Shown: piece after piece, positions 18,436 to 26,746 of the stretch
How the letters are laid out: the number at the start of each line of letters is the position of its first letter
Numbering within the stretch: position 1 is the stretch's first letter
NCBI GenBank assembly: GCA_016208305.1
Contig: JACQYI010000046.1
Location: 1 to 64,000 of the forward strand
DNA from: Oscillatoriophycideae cyanobacterium NC_groundwater_1537_Pr4_S-0.65um_50_18
GTDB lineage: Bacteria; Cyanobacteriota; Cyanobacteriia; Elainellales; Elainellaceae
Direction: 5' to 3'
DNA: 64,000 nt
The notes under the pieces: generated by a model
The model's input: the letters and a program-made list of their open reading frames with translations, nothing else
Told to the model about the DNA's origin: nothing
The model's database searches: none
Translations under genes and position numbers: made by a program

Positions 18436-19407
18436 TTAATAGCGGCTGGTGATGAGGCGAGGATAGCCGTAGCGATAAGCCAGATTTTGCAACCGTTTTG
18501 CCAATTTCCATCCCATGATCTGAGTCAGCTTTTGGAACAGGGGGCTACCGCTAGGCGGCAGATCAGAGCCGTTAAATTGCTGAACATAGCGTGCTGCCTG
18601 CGATCGCAAATCGGGTACTTCCGGATAGACTTCGTAAATAAATCTTTGAAACAGGGTGGCGCAGGTATGGCGGGTGCGATCGCTGTTTTCTCTGGCCAGT
18701 AGATTGCTGGTGCCGCTCTCTAAGGCTTGAAACGCCGATTTCCAGGCTGCATGCGACTTAGACGCACTGAGGCTTGCAGCATTTCCCGATCGGTAATAGC
18801 TTTTTGCGCCCCAGCAAAACTTAGTCCCTTGACTGGCTAAAACGACACGGGTAAAGTATTCACCATCGTCATTGAGTGAGAGGGCTTCATTCCACAATCC
18901 CGCTTTTTCAGCCACAGAGCGTGGTATCAGCCATGCTGCCGGATGCATCATCAGGTGTCCTTCCCAAGCCGTAACCAGGAAATCAACAGGGCTTAAGTCT
19001 TGCCAGAGTTTCTGGGGGATAAACCGAGCGGCTGTCGGGTCTGCGTGGAATCTACCCCATTCACAGGTTGCCAGCATTTCTGGAAAATTCTGCAATAAGG
19101 TCACTTGTTGCTCAATTTTATCGACAGCCAATAGATCATCGGCATCGAGATATTGGATATAGTCTCCGGTACAGATCTGATAGGCTGCATTTCGTGCCGC
19201 GCTTGCACCCTGATTAAGCTGAGTTACCACTTTTACCTGCTGAGACTCATAGCGTTGAGCGATCGCCAAACTTCCATCTGTTGATCCATCATCGACTACG
19301 ATAATTTCCAGATTTGTCCAGGTCTGAGCCAGAGCAGAGTCTAGCGTTTGGGCAATCCAGGGTTCAGCGTTATACGCAGCAATTAGGATAGAAACAAGCG
19401 GTTTCAT
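18436..19407 (-). CDS. Family 2 glycosyltransferase
   Basis: This inverting GT-A transferase has 323 residues. The core is VSILIAAYNAEPWIAQTLDS, IIVVDDGSTDGSL, and the DxD motif YLDADD, then an acceptor region with WLIPRSVAEKAGLWNEAL and a catalytic-base region LNDDGEYFTRV. The C-terminal about 100 residues contain no membrane segment, so a soluble or peripheral enzyme is likely. ATG 19407. It follows a second GT2 gene by 25 bp in the same direction. The long hairpin begins just after its stop codon. Confidence 0.88.
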   Translation of the reverse strand: MKPLVSILIAAYNAEPWIAQTLDSALAQTWTNLEIIVVDDGSTDGSLAIAQRYESQQVKVVTQLNQGASAARNAAYQICTGDYIQYLDADDLLAVDKIEQQVTLLQNFPEMLATCEWGRFHADPTAARFIPQKLWQDLSPVDFLVTAWEGHLMMHPAAWLIPRSVAEKAGLWNEALSLNDDGEYFTRVVLASQGTKFCWGAKSYYRSGNAASLSASKSHAAWKSAFQALESGTSNLLARENSDRTRHTCATLFQRFIYEVYPEVPDLRSQAARYVQQFNGSDLPPSGSPLFQKLTQIMGWKLAKRLQNLAYRYGYPRLITSRY

Positions 19408-19432
19408 GGGCAGATATCCATCTTTTCTAATT

Positions 19433-20428
19433 TCAAGAATGCAAACTCAACGTCTGCGATCGCGCTTGCGTCGAGGTATAACTTGGAGATAGAGAGGCGC
19501 GTAGCTGGGGTTTAAAACTGCGAATCAATCTTTCCCTGATCCGAACTGCCAAGTAGGGATTTAAGCGACACATGAGCTGGAAGAAAAGGGCGCTATCAGC
19601 GGGAAAGGGGTAACTTAAGCGCGTTGCTAAGGCGATCGCCACATCGACCGTTTGCCAATCTTGATAAGATCCGGCTACACCAACCATTTTCCACAGTTGG
19701 GTGCTGATTTCTTTGCTATATCGACCTGGCAACGCATCTGCCGCTTTGCGCATCACTTGGTATTGTGCCTGGACACATTTAATTTGATTGGCAGCCGACA
19801 TTGATCCCGATCGCAGATAATTAATCACTGTAACGGTTGGATCAGCGGCAAAGGTGAGTCCGGCGATCGCCATCCGGCAATGGAACGCTACATCTTCGTT
19901 ATAGAGGACTTGTGGATCAGTATCATATCCTCCCGCTTGTAAATAGGTCGAGCGGCGATAGAGTCCACAAAAAGGATTAATTTGTTCGCGCAAACAGTAA
20001 GAAATTGGATCACACCTTAAATCTTCAGCATCGAAGTGTCGCGAATACAGCAGGCGATCGCCAGCATCCTCCCGCACTTCATAGTCAAAGAGCACGACAT
20101 CCGGCGCATCAGCTTTTTCCATCCAGTGCCGAGCCGTTTCTACAAAGTGTGGATAGAGCGTATCATCGGCATCGTGAAAATGTATCCAATCACAATCCGT
20201 TGCTGCCGCCAGTCGATTTTTACCCACCGAACAGCCCTGATTCACGTCGCCCCGAATCACGTTTGCCCCACTGGATTCTGCTATCTCAGCAGTATCGTCG
20301 GTACTACAGTCGTCATAAACCCAAATTTGATCAAAAGGAACCGTTTGACTTAAGGCAGCGTTGAGCAGTCGAGGTAAGTAGGCAGCGGCATTATACGCAG
20401 GAATACACAGGGCTAAAGAGGGATTCAT
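19433..20428 (-). CDS. Family 2 glycosyltransferase
   Basis: The GT-A core is LALCIPAYNAAAYLPRLLNA, then WVYDDCSTDDTAEIAE, GCSVGKNRLAA and the DxD motif FHDADD. Towards the middle YNEDVAFHCRMAIAG holds the probable catalytic acid region. Methionine at 20428 gives 331 residues and starts 7 bp after the stop of the upstream GT4 gene; the frame is open to 20485 but that part would overlap it. The C-terminal tail is basic and rich in Ser. Donor and acceptor are unknown. Confidence 0.87.
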   Translation of the reverse strand: MNPSLALCIPAYNAAAYLPRLLNAALSQTVPFDQIWVYDDCSTDDTAEIAESSGANVIRGDVNQGCSVGKNRLAAATDCDWIHFHDADDTLYPHFVETARHWMEKADAPDVVLFDYEVREDAGDRLLYSRHFDAEDLRCDPISYCLREQINPFCGLYRRSTYLQAGGYDTDPQVLYNEDVAFHCRMAIAGLTFAADPTVTVINYLRSGSMSAANQIKCVQAQYQVMRKAADALPGRYSKEISTQLWKMVGVAGSYQDWQTVDVAIALATRLSYPFPADSALFFQLMCRLNPYLAVRIRERLIRSFKPQLRASLSPSYTSTQARSQTLSLHS

Positions 20429-20435
20429 AAGAGAC

Positions 20436-21770
20436 TTAACGGGTAGTGGATCTAACAAGTTTTTGCACACTGCGTTGCAGCACATACTGGCTCAACTCTC
20501 GCAACGGCAGATGGTTAAGAAACGCCAGCGGAGTTGCCAACGGCTGACCAGGGGAAACGGCCTCTAGCAACCAGTCGTTTGGAGGCGTAGAAAATCTGCC
20601 TCGCTGCACCACCTGTTCATAGGCGGCCGTCCGCTGTTGGGCAATTTCGCTAGGAGATAGCTGAGTGGCGATCGTCTGACGGGCAGCGGCTCCCATAGCC
20701 TGCCGTTGCTGCTTTGTCATACTGAGCAGCGTATTCAAACTGGCTGCCAGGGCAGATGGATCGTTAGCAGCAAACGTGAGTCCGTTCACGCCTGGCGTAA
20801 TTAAATCAACGGCTCCGGCTCCCTGCGAACAGAGTACGGGTTGTCCTTGAGCCATGCCTTCGACACAGGCATAGTTAAAGACATCCCAAATGGAGGGCAC
20901 TATCATATACCCAGCATTCGCCTGCCGCTGCTGGGTTTCTGCGGGCGATCGCTCCCCTAACGATCGCACCCTTGTTCCCCAAACATCACCATAGGTTTGT
21001 TTCAAGTATCCTGCCATTGACAGCCCCGATTCCTGATAAACGGTATCCCGTCCTAGCCAGTCAATCTTAGGCGCTTGATAGCCCAGTAGCCGCAAGGCTT
21101 CACAGAGCACCGTGGCTCCTTTCCAATATTGCACCCGCCCCACGACTAACCCGTGAATGGAGGGTTCAGTTGCCGCTATTGGCTGAGCCGATAAAGCAGG
21201 TGGAATGTATGTCACCTTGCGTCTTAAGAGCTGGTTCCAGGCGTTGGCGTTCGCGAGGCTGTTTGCCTGCAATTCATCAGCGATCGCCAGTAGGCTCACC
21301 TCAATTAACCGGATCAAGTTTCCCTGCAAGGGCGTATCAAGCTGCGGATCGCAGACGTCGATTTGTCCAATACTGGCATGAAGTTGCACAATGGTCGGGG
21401 GACTCTTGGGGGATACAATCCAGGGAACGAACAGCAAGCCCCAATCGGTCGTTTCCACCAGATCATAGGCGATGCCACCCTCCACTTGCTCCCAAGCAGC
21501 CCAGGCTGCTGCCAAATGTCGCTGGAATTCAGGAGTCGCCCGATAGCGATCGAACTTTACCAGGTTAGCAGTAACGCGCTGAGGATCTAAAAACTCGACG
21601 GTTAGCCCTGCTGCATGATAGCTTGGCAAGGCCGGAGAAAAGGCGCTCCCCGCTAAGACATGGACTTGATGCCCCTGCCGACAGAGTTCTGGCAGCAGAT
21701 GGCGATAAAAGGTCGTAATCCCACCGCCTGAATGCGGCGGATATTCAGGGATGACGAAGAGTAGCTTCAT
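20436..21770 (-). CDS. Family 4 glycosyltransferase
   Basis: This GT-B enzyme has 444 residues: MKLLFVIPEYPPHSGGGITT with the acceptor-loop glycines, GLVVGRVQYWKGATVL opening the donor domain, and DVFNYACVE followed by GMAQGQPVLCSQGAGAVDLI at the sugar-nucleotide site (Asp replaces the first Glu of EX7E). About 70 residues after the fold form a separate tail. Its ATG overlaps the stop of the upstream gene by four bases, a classical coupled arrangement. It is probably one of the repeat-unit sugar transferases. Confidence 0.86.
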   Translation of the reverse strand: MKLLFVIPEYPPHSGGGITTFYRHLLPELCRQGHQVHVLAGSAFSPALPSYHAAGLTVEFLDPQRVTANLVKFDRYRATPEFQRHLAAAWAAWEQVEGGIAYDLVETTDWGLLFVPWIVSPKSPPTIVQLHASIGQIDVCDPQLDTPLQGNLIRLIEVSLLAIADELQANSLANANAWNQLLRRKVTYIPPALSAQPIAATEPSIHGLVVGRVQYWKGATVLCEALRLLGYQAPKIDWLGRDTVYQESGLSMAGYLKQTYGDVWGTRVRSLGERSPAETQQRQANAGYMIVPSIWDVFNYACVEGMAQGQPVLCSQGAGAVDLITPGVNGLTFAANDPSALAASLNTLLSMTKQQRQAMGAAARQTIATQLSPSEIAQQRTAAYEQVVQRGRFSTPPNDWLLEAVSPGQPLATPLAFLNHLPLRELSQYVLQRSVQKLVRSTTR

Positions 21771-22705
21771 TGGACAACTCCTTCTAAGAAGTGATCGAGC
21801 TGAGCGTTCAGTAGCGCTGGGTTTCTCTCTCGGCTCAGGTGAAAGTAATATTTGTCTGCCAGATCTTCTAGCTCTGCAAGGGGCATGGAAAAGACGCGCT
21901 TGAGCGATCGCGCCAGATTGTCAAAATCTAGTTCTAGAAATAGATCTTTCAGGGGAGAGTCAAAGCTGAGCGGCAGTTTGCCTACGGGTACACAACGCGC
22001 ATAGGCACATTCGCTGTACTTCAAAAATTCCAACCCACAGCGCGACGGTGAGATAAACATAAACTTAAACTGAGCTAAATACTCCACATATTTCTCTCCA
22101 ATAAAGCTATGGAGCAGCTTTTGATGGATATCTGGATAGCCGGGATGCTTGAGGAAATGGACTTTGTTCCACAAAAAGACATTGCGCCGGACGCTTTGAG
22201 AAAATTGATATCGGTAGGGATAAACATAGCGATCTTGATTCCCTGAAAAGATAATCTGATGGGTTCTGTTGCTTAATCTGGGATCAACCGCATGAGTGTC
22301 GTTAAACGCATAGGGAATGCACACCATTTTTTCCCCACCCGTGGCTTCGTTCAGCTCTTGCACAAGTTCCGCAGGCAGATAGGTCGATAAAAAGTAGACA
22401 TTCCGCCGATCTTTAACCCTAAATAAAAAACGATAGTACCAGTGATTTTGGCACCACTCTTTAAAGGGATCAATCACTTTTAGCAGGAAAAATACGTCAG
22501 GATGAGAGACAATATATTCTTCTAAAAAACAACATTCTGACTCAGTAATCCGATTATCAATAATATTGATTTTGTCTTGATGGGAATTGATTTGAGTCAA
22601 ATCATCGTAACTCCAGCCCATGCTTCTGGCATAGCCTGAGCCGACATCGATGGTAATCACGTTAGCGTAATCAAACGCTTTTGAGAGAAGCAAGATTTTC
22701 TGCAT
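21767..22705 (-). CDS. Unidentified protein of the exopolysaccharide locus, glycosyltransferase-like
   Basis: This 312-residue protein has no motif that I can name firmly. It starts MQKILLLSKAFDYANVITID. It contains an arginine/tyrosine-rich centre (NQDRYVYPYRYQFSQSVRR) and a C-terminal part with FISPSRCGLEFLKYSECAYA then RCVPVGKLP. That region looks like the donor-binding end of a GT-B glycosyltransferase, where a conserved Glu precedes a 'raise the gene's own sugar pocket' helix. No signal peptide or membrane segment is evident. It overlaps the next GT4 gene by four bases, so it belongs to the same operon. A sugar-transfer role is inferred from context and this weak resemblance. Confidence 0.5.
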   Translation of the reverse strand: MQKILLLSKAFDYANVITIDVGSGYARSMGWSYDDLTQINSHQDKINIIDNRITESECCFLEEYIVSHPDVFFLLKVIDPFKEWCQNHWYYRFLFRVKDRRNVYFLSTYLPAELVQELNEATGGEKMVCIPYAFNDTHAVDPRLSNRTHQIIFSGNQDRYVYPYRYQFSQSVRRNVFLWNKVHFLKHPGYPDIHQKLLHSFIGEKYVEYLAQFKFMFISPSRCGLEFLKYSECAYARCVPVGKLPLSFDSPLKDLFLELDFDNLARSLKRVFSMPLAELEDLADKYYFHLSRERNPALLNAQLDHFLEGVVQ

Positions 22706-22807
22706 AACTTAAAATAAAATCAGTGAATTGGGCGATCGCTACCTTGCTTAAATACCAAAGCTATTTTTGAGAGCCATCCTCCACCCGACGCTCAAAAATG
22801 CCTTGCC

Positions 22808-23023
22808 TTAAAGGATGTTTGAAAAGGGGTCGGCTGTGATTTTAGGCACCTGTTGATCCCCCCTGCCCCCCTACCCTGCGGGAAGCCGCTTCGCGTCTAG
22901 AAAAAGGGGGGAAATGAATTCAAAGTCCCCCTTTTTTCTAGCGCAGCGGCGCGATAGCGCGGGGATTTAGGGGGATCTGAAACGTTTCGCTACCCATAGT
23001 TGGACTTTTCAAACATCCTCTTA
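22808..23023. mobile_element. MITE-like element with terminal inverted repeats
   Basis: AAGGATGTTTGAAAAG at 22811-22826 and its inverted counterpart at 23005-23020 form ends about 16 bp long with one mismatch. A trinucleotide TTA flanks both sides (22808-22810 and 23021-23023), a possible target duplication. Inside lies a second, nested inverted region bounded by GATCCCCC and GGGGGATC with runs AAAAAGGGGG / CCCCCTTTTT. No open frame for a transposase is present. It fills almost the whole 22706-23029 gap. Similar sequence is, to my memory, a recurrent intergenic repeat in cyanobacterial genomes. Confidence 0.75.
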
Positions 23024-23029
23024 GCCCAA

Positions 23030-24241
23030 TTACGTTGTGCGATAGGTTGTTGCTGAAAATTGCGAGGGGATTGACGGTTCTAAAGCGGTTTTCATCAGCT
23101 CAGACTCAAATTGAGCTTGAATGCGATCGCAATCAAATTCCGTTGCTGCCGCTTGGCGAGTTTGATTTGCCATTTGCAGCCAGGTTTCCTGAGTTACCAG
23201 TTGAGCGACAGCCTGCGTAAACTGCGCTTGATCCAATCGGTCGATATGACCGATCCACTGCTGTTGCTCAGCCCATGCTGCTGCTGCCGTTTTGGGTGGA
23301 GCCAAGATTAACAGGGGTAAGCCCAACTGACAAAACTCAACTAATTTACTAGGAAAGCTGGTCGCTGCCCAAGGCTGCTCAGCCAATGAAAAAGAGTAGG
23401 AAACTAAGATGCAGCTTGCCTTTTCAGCCAAGAATTCCACGACTTGCCGATTCTGTTCAAATGGCTCTTGTGCCTGAATATTAGGACAGGTCTGCATCAG
23501 TTGCACCAGCGTGGGATTATCCTTCGGAGCTACCACCAGCAGAGTGCCGTTTACCTTCTGGAGCGCTTGAGCCAACCGCTGAAAGTTCGGAATCTGAAAG
23601 GGGTGCAGCCGCCCCGCATGGGCAATCACCGGATGGGTTTGAAACTGAGGGTTCCATTCAACTTGGCCACAGGAGATGGGTTCTGAAATCGGATAGAGGA
23701 CTGAACATTTTTGCGGATTTTGCAGCGGGTAAGCCTGCCCCAGCTCTTGCGAAACAGGCAAAATGCGGGTAGCCCGATCAAGCACCTGTTTTGCGCTACG
23801 TCTGATCCAGCGGCGATCGCTCTCAGAGGTTGCCCAGAACTCTTCTTGATCATGAATGATCACCGAGAGCGGTACCTGCCATGACTTCGCCAAATTTGCG
23901 GCCAGCAAGGGTGGAGTCTTGCAGAGAAAGGTAAGGATTTGTGATGGCTTTTCATGGCGAAAATAGCGATCGCAGTCTGATTGCCAGAGTGCCAGCCTCA
24001 GCTTCAGTAAACCTGGAATTTGCTGACGCAAAGGCGGCCACCACCAGCGCCGTCCTACTAGAGGAATCACTTGCCAAGTGGAGGGGAATGGGGCGATCGC
24101 TCGGAGCTGCTGTTCGGGCGCAATGATAGAAATTTTCCAGCCCTGCGCTTCTAGCTGCGTCAAATGCCGCCACAAAATAATTGGAGAACCTGTGCCTTGT
24201 GAAGGCGGCAAAAAGGATATCAAGAGAAGATGCTTTGCCAT
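23030..24241 (-). CDS. Family 4-like glycosyltransferase
   Basis: This 403-residue GT-B-type protein begins its fold MAKHLLLISFLPPSQGTGSP. The middle has VIHDQEEFWATSESDRRW, and the donor domain has VIAHAGRLHPFQIPNFQRLA and SFPSKLVEFCQLGLPLLILA in the place of EX7E. Three in-frame ATG codons at 24271, 24256 and 24241 lie in a 15-bp tandem repeat after the stop of the upstream wzt gene. I take the last because the conserved fold begins there, but none has a clear ribosome site. It is the first glycosyltransferase gene after the exporter genes. Confidence 0.78.
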   Translation of the reverse strand: MAKHLLLISFLPPSQGTGSPIILWRHLTQLEAQGWKISIIAPEQQLRAIAPFPSTWQVIPLVGRRWWWPPLRQQIPGLLKLRLALWQSDCDRYFRHEKPSQILTFLCKTPPLLAANLAKSWQVPLSVIIHDQEEFWATSESDRRWIRRSAKQVLDRATRILPVSQELGQAYPLQNPQKCSVLYPISEPISCGQVEWNPQFQTHPVIAHAGRLHPFQIPNFQRLAQALQKVNGTLLVVAPKDNPTLVQLMQTCPNIQAQEPFEQNRQVVEFLAEKASCILVSYSFSLAEQPWAATSFPSKLVEFCQLGLPLLILAPPKTAAAAWAEQQQWIGHIDRLDQAQFTQAVAQLVTQETWLQMANQTRQAAATEFDCDRIQAQFESELMKTALEPSIPSQFSATTYRTT

Positions 24242-24270
24242 AGGGTTCTTTACCATAGGGTTCTTTACCA
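24241..24270. repeat. 15-bp tandem duplication carrying alternative start codons
   Basis: Two perfect units TAGGGTTCTTTACCA, plus partial flanking matches, put three ATG codons 15 bp apart in one frame on the minus strand. The N-terminal leader could read MVKNPMVKNPMAKH. The end of the upstream gene lies at 24276. Confidence 0.9.
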
Positions 24271-24275
24271 TAGGT

Positions 24276-25598
24276 TTAGTAGCCGAAGGTGTAGACAGAT
24301 TCATGGGTAAGCGGCTTCTGCCCAGGGCATTCCCAGCGATGTTCGACAACAACAGGAGTTCTATCTTGATGGGGCGGGAGTTTAGAGCGATAAACATCAG
24401 CTTCACCCACTTCTAACGTGGCAATATTTTCTTCCCAACACAGCCACTCAATCATCGGCATTGCCAAACCCACGCTAATTTGATAGCTGCCGCTGGCCAG
24501 CGGCAATTTAGGAATCACGCAGTCAATGTAGGCTTCTCCTTCGGCAAAGGAAAGCGGTATTCCGCTTAAGGGCTGCGTGGAATATTGAATCAGCTTATTG
24601 CCTGCGTAAGTCGAAATGGCTAACTCGACAGAACTATGAGAGATGGGACGAGGAGAATAGAAGTGAATTCTAATTCTGACAAAATCCCAGGTTTGGGTGA
24701 CAGGTTTCAACTCAAGATTTTGATCATGTAATGCGACTTCAAGAATCTGAAAAGCATCGAGTTTGGATGAGCAAAGTTCTCGTTTGAACAACACACCAGG
24801 GGCTTGCGATTCCCCTCGCTGAAACGCCATCATATAGGTCTTGATCGTGTCGTGAATTGAGCCTGTATAAACGACTTGCCCTTGTTTGAGATAAATACCT
24901 TGGTTGCACAAGGTCGAGATCGATCCCATATTATGGCTAACAAACAAGACCGTTTTGCCTGCTTGTCCTACATCCTGCATTTTGCCCAAACACTTTTGCT
25001 GAAATTGGGCATCCCCCACTGCCAAGACTTCATCCACAATTAAAATTTCTGGTTCTAAATGGGCAGCGACAGCAAAGGCCAATCGGACATACATGCCGGA
25101 AGAGTAACGCTTGACAGGCGTATCTAAAAACTTTTCCACTTCGGCAAAGGCAACAATTTCATCAAACTTCCGATGAATTTCCGCCTTGCCCATGCCTAGG
25201 ATTGCGCCATTCAAGAAGATATTTTCTCGTCCGGTCAGTTCGGGATGGAAGCCTGTGCCCACCTCTAGTAGACTGGCGACTCGACCCCGAATCCGGATTT
25301 GCCCTTGGGTCGGTTCCGTAATCCGGCTAAGAATTTTTAGCAGCGTCGATTTGCCTGCCCCATTGCGCCCAATAATGCCAACGCGATCGCCCTGCTGAAT
25401 TTCAAACGAAACATCTCGCAGTGCCCAGAAGTCTTCTTTGGCTGGAGTTGCACTGTGCTTGGGTCTTAAGAAAGTTTGCCCTAGCTTGCGAACTTGCTTT
25501 GCCATCACATCGCGCAAAGACTGATAACGCTCCTGCTGCTGCTGTCCCAGCGTATATTTTTTGCTCAGGTTTTCCACCTGCACTAGAACATTTGACAT
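24276..25598 (-). CDS. wzt: Polysaccharide ABC exporter ATPase with C-terminal glycan-binding domain (Wzt)
   Basis: The first about 260 residues are an ABC ATPase: Walker A GRNGAGKST, signature YSSGMYVRLAFAVA, Walker B ILIVDEVLAVGD and switch LFVSHNM. The remaining about 180 residues form a beta-rich region typical of the Wzt C-terminal domain that binds the finished glycan (VRIRIHFYSPRPISHSSVEL, LPLASGSYQISVGLAMP). It drives export of the lipid-linked polymer through the Wzm channel encoded just upstream. ATG 25598 is chosen from MSNVLVQVENLSKKY; the frame extends four codons further. It is 40 bp from wzm and 4 bp before the repeat-borne starts of the next gene. Confidence 0.93.
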   Translation of the reverse strand: MSNVLVQVENLSKKYTLGQQQQERYQSLRDVMAKQVRKLGQTFLRPKHSATPAKEDFWALRDVSFEIQQGDRVGIIGRNGAGKSTLLKILSRITEPTQGQIRIRGRVASLLEVGTGFHPELTGRENIFLNGAILGMGKAEIHRKFDEIVAFAEVEKFLDTPVKRYSSGMYVRLAFAVAAHLEPEILIVDEVLAVGDAQFQQKCLGKMQDVGQAGKTVLFVSHNMGSISTLCNQGIYLKQGQVVYTGSIHDTIKTYMMAFQRGESQAPGVLFKRELCSSKLDAFQILEVALHDQNLELKPVTQTWDFVRIRIHFYSPRPISHSSVELAISTYAGNKLIQYSTQPLSGIPLSFAEGEAYIDCVIPKLPLASGSYQISVGLAMPMIEWLCWEENIATLEVGEADVYRSKLPPHQDRTPVVVEHRWECPGQKPLTHESVYTFGY

Positions 25599-25638
25599 GA
25601 TATTTTTCAAATGGATAATGTTTTTTCTAGAGCGTCGC

Positions 25639-26469
25639 TTAAATCACATCAGCAAAGGTGCGTTCATATGCCCGAAAATAGCGCACCCCGCTAATAAATA
25701 AGAGCGTGACCAAGCCAAACGACAAACCAAAGCCTGACCAGTCGAGCTGTGCTTCTCCACCCAAAATTGCCCAACGAAAGCCATCAATCACGCCCACCAT
25801 CGGATTGAGAGAGTAGAGCAATCGCCATTCCGGTGGCACAATGCTACTGCTAAACCCGACTGGGGAAATATATAGCCCAAATTGAATGATGAACGGCACG
25901 ACGTAGCGAAAATCTCGATACTTAACGTTGAGGGCTGCCAGCCATAATCCGGCTCCCATTGCCGCCATGAAGGCGATCGCCACAAACAGAGGTAGGGTTA
26001 AGATTCTCCAGCTAGGAATGAAGTTATACCAGGCCATCAACCCAATCAAGATAATCCCGGAAATCATAAAGTCTACAAAACTGACGATAACGGCGCTAGT
26101 CGGGACAACCAAACGCGGGAAATAGACTTTGGAGACTAAATTGGCATTAGAGATTAAACTATTGCTGCACTCTGAAAGAGAATTTGCAAAGAACTGCCAG
26201 GGTAACATTGCGGAAAAGACTAGAATCGGATAGGGGACGCCTTGAGAGGGAAGTTTTGCTAGACTTCCAAAGACTACGGTAAAGACTACCATCGTCAGAA
26301 ATGGTCGAATCAGCGCCCAGATCATGCCGATCGCGGTCTGCTTATAGCGCACTAAGATATCGCGCCATGCTAAGAAATAGAATAATTCGCGGTATCGCCA
26401 CAAATCCCGCCAGTACTGCCGCTGGCTACGCCCTGCCTCAATAATCAGCTCTCCTGGATGCGAGTTCAT
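25639..26469 (-). CDS. wzm: Polysaccharide ABC exporter permease (Wzm)
   Basis: This ABC-2-type permease has 276 residues and six predicted membrane helices. It has an N-terminal amphipathic segment RYRELFYFLAWRDILVRYKQ, then GMIWALIRPFLTMVVFTVVF and the characteristic re-entrant PILVFSAMLPWQFFANSLSE. It forms the transmembrane channel for the lipid-linked polysaccharide together with Wzt. It is the first gene of the minus-strand polysaccharide run, and its start faces that of the plus-strand Wza-type gene across 277 bp, so the shared gap probably carries both promoters. Confidence 0.92.
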   Translation of the reverse strand: MNSHPGELIIEAGRSQRQYWRDLWRYRELFYFLAWRDILVRYKQTAIGMIWALIRPFLTMVVFTVVFGSLAKLPSQGVPYPILVFSAMLPWQFFANSLSECSNSLISNANLVSKVYFPRLVVPTSAVIVSFVDFMISGIILIGLMAWYNFIPSWRILTLPLFVAIAFMAAMGAGLWLAALNVKYRDFRYVVPFIIQFGLYISPVGFSSSIVPPEWRLLYSLNPMVGVIDGFRWAILGGEAQLDWSGFGLSFGLVTLLFISGVRYFRAYERTFADVI

Positions 26470-26746
26470 AAATCCATTTACCTGAACATTTGTATATCCC
26501 TACTCTGGGTAGCCCAAGACTGCGATCGCGTCTGAGTTGGGACAAGTAGAGAGTTGATTTAAACCAAAATTGTCTGCGATGTATAAGTTGATGAGTGACT
26601 GTATACTTTAGCCTCTCAATGGGAACATTAAATTGCAGCGGTGAATCTAGGATTTTGTGACAGCGCTCTGTAACAGCGTTGATTTGTGTTTGGCTCAGGG
26701 TGAGCAACGCAATTGAATTTTTTGTGCACTCTTCAACTCACTCAAT

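Noticed and set aside
22706-23029. Possible gene remnant between two polysaccharide genes
   Set aside because: Almost the whole gap is accounted for by the MITE-like element; no frame of useful length is found.
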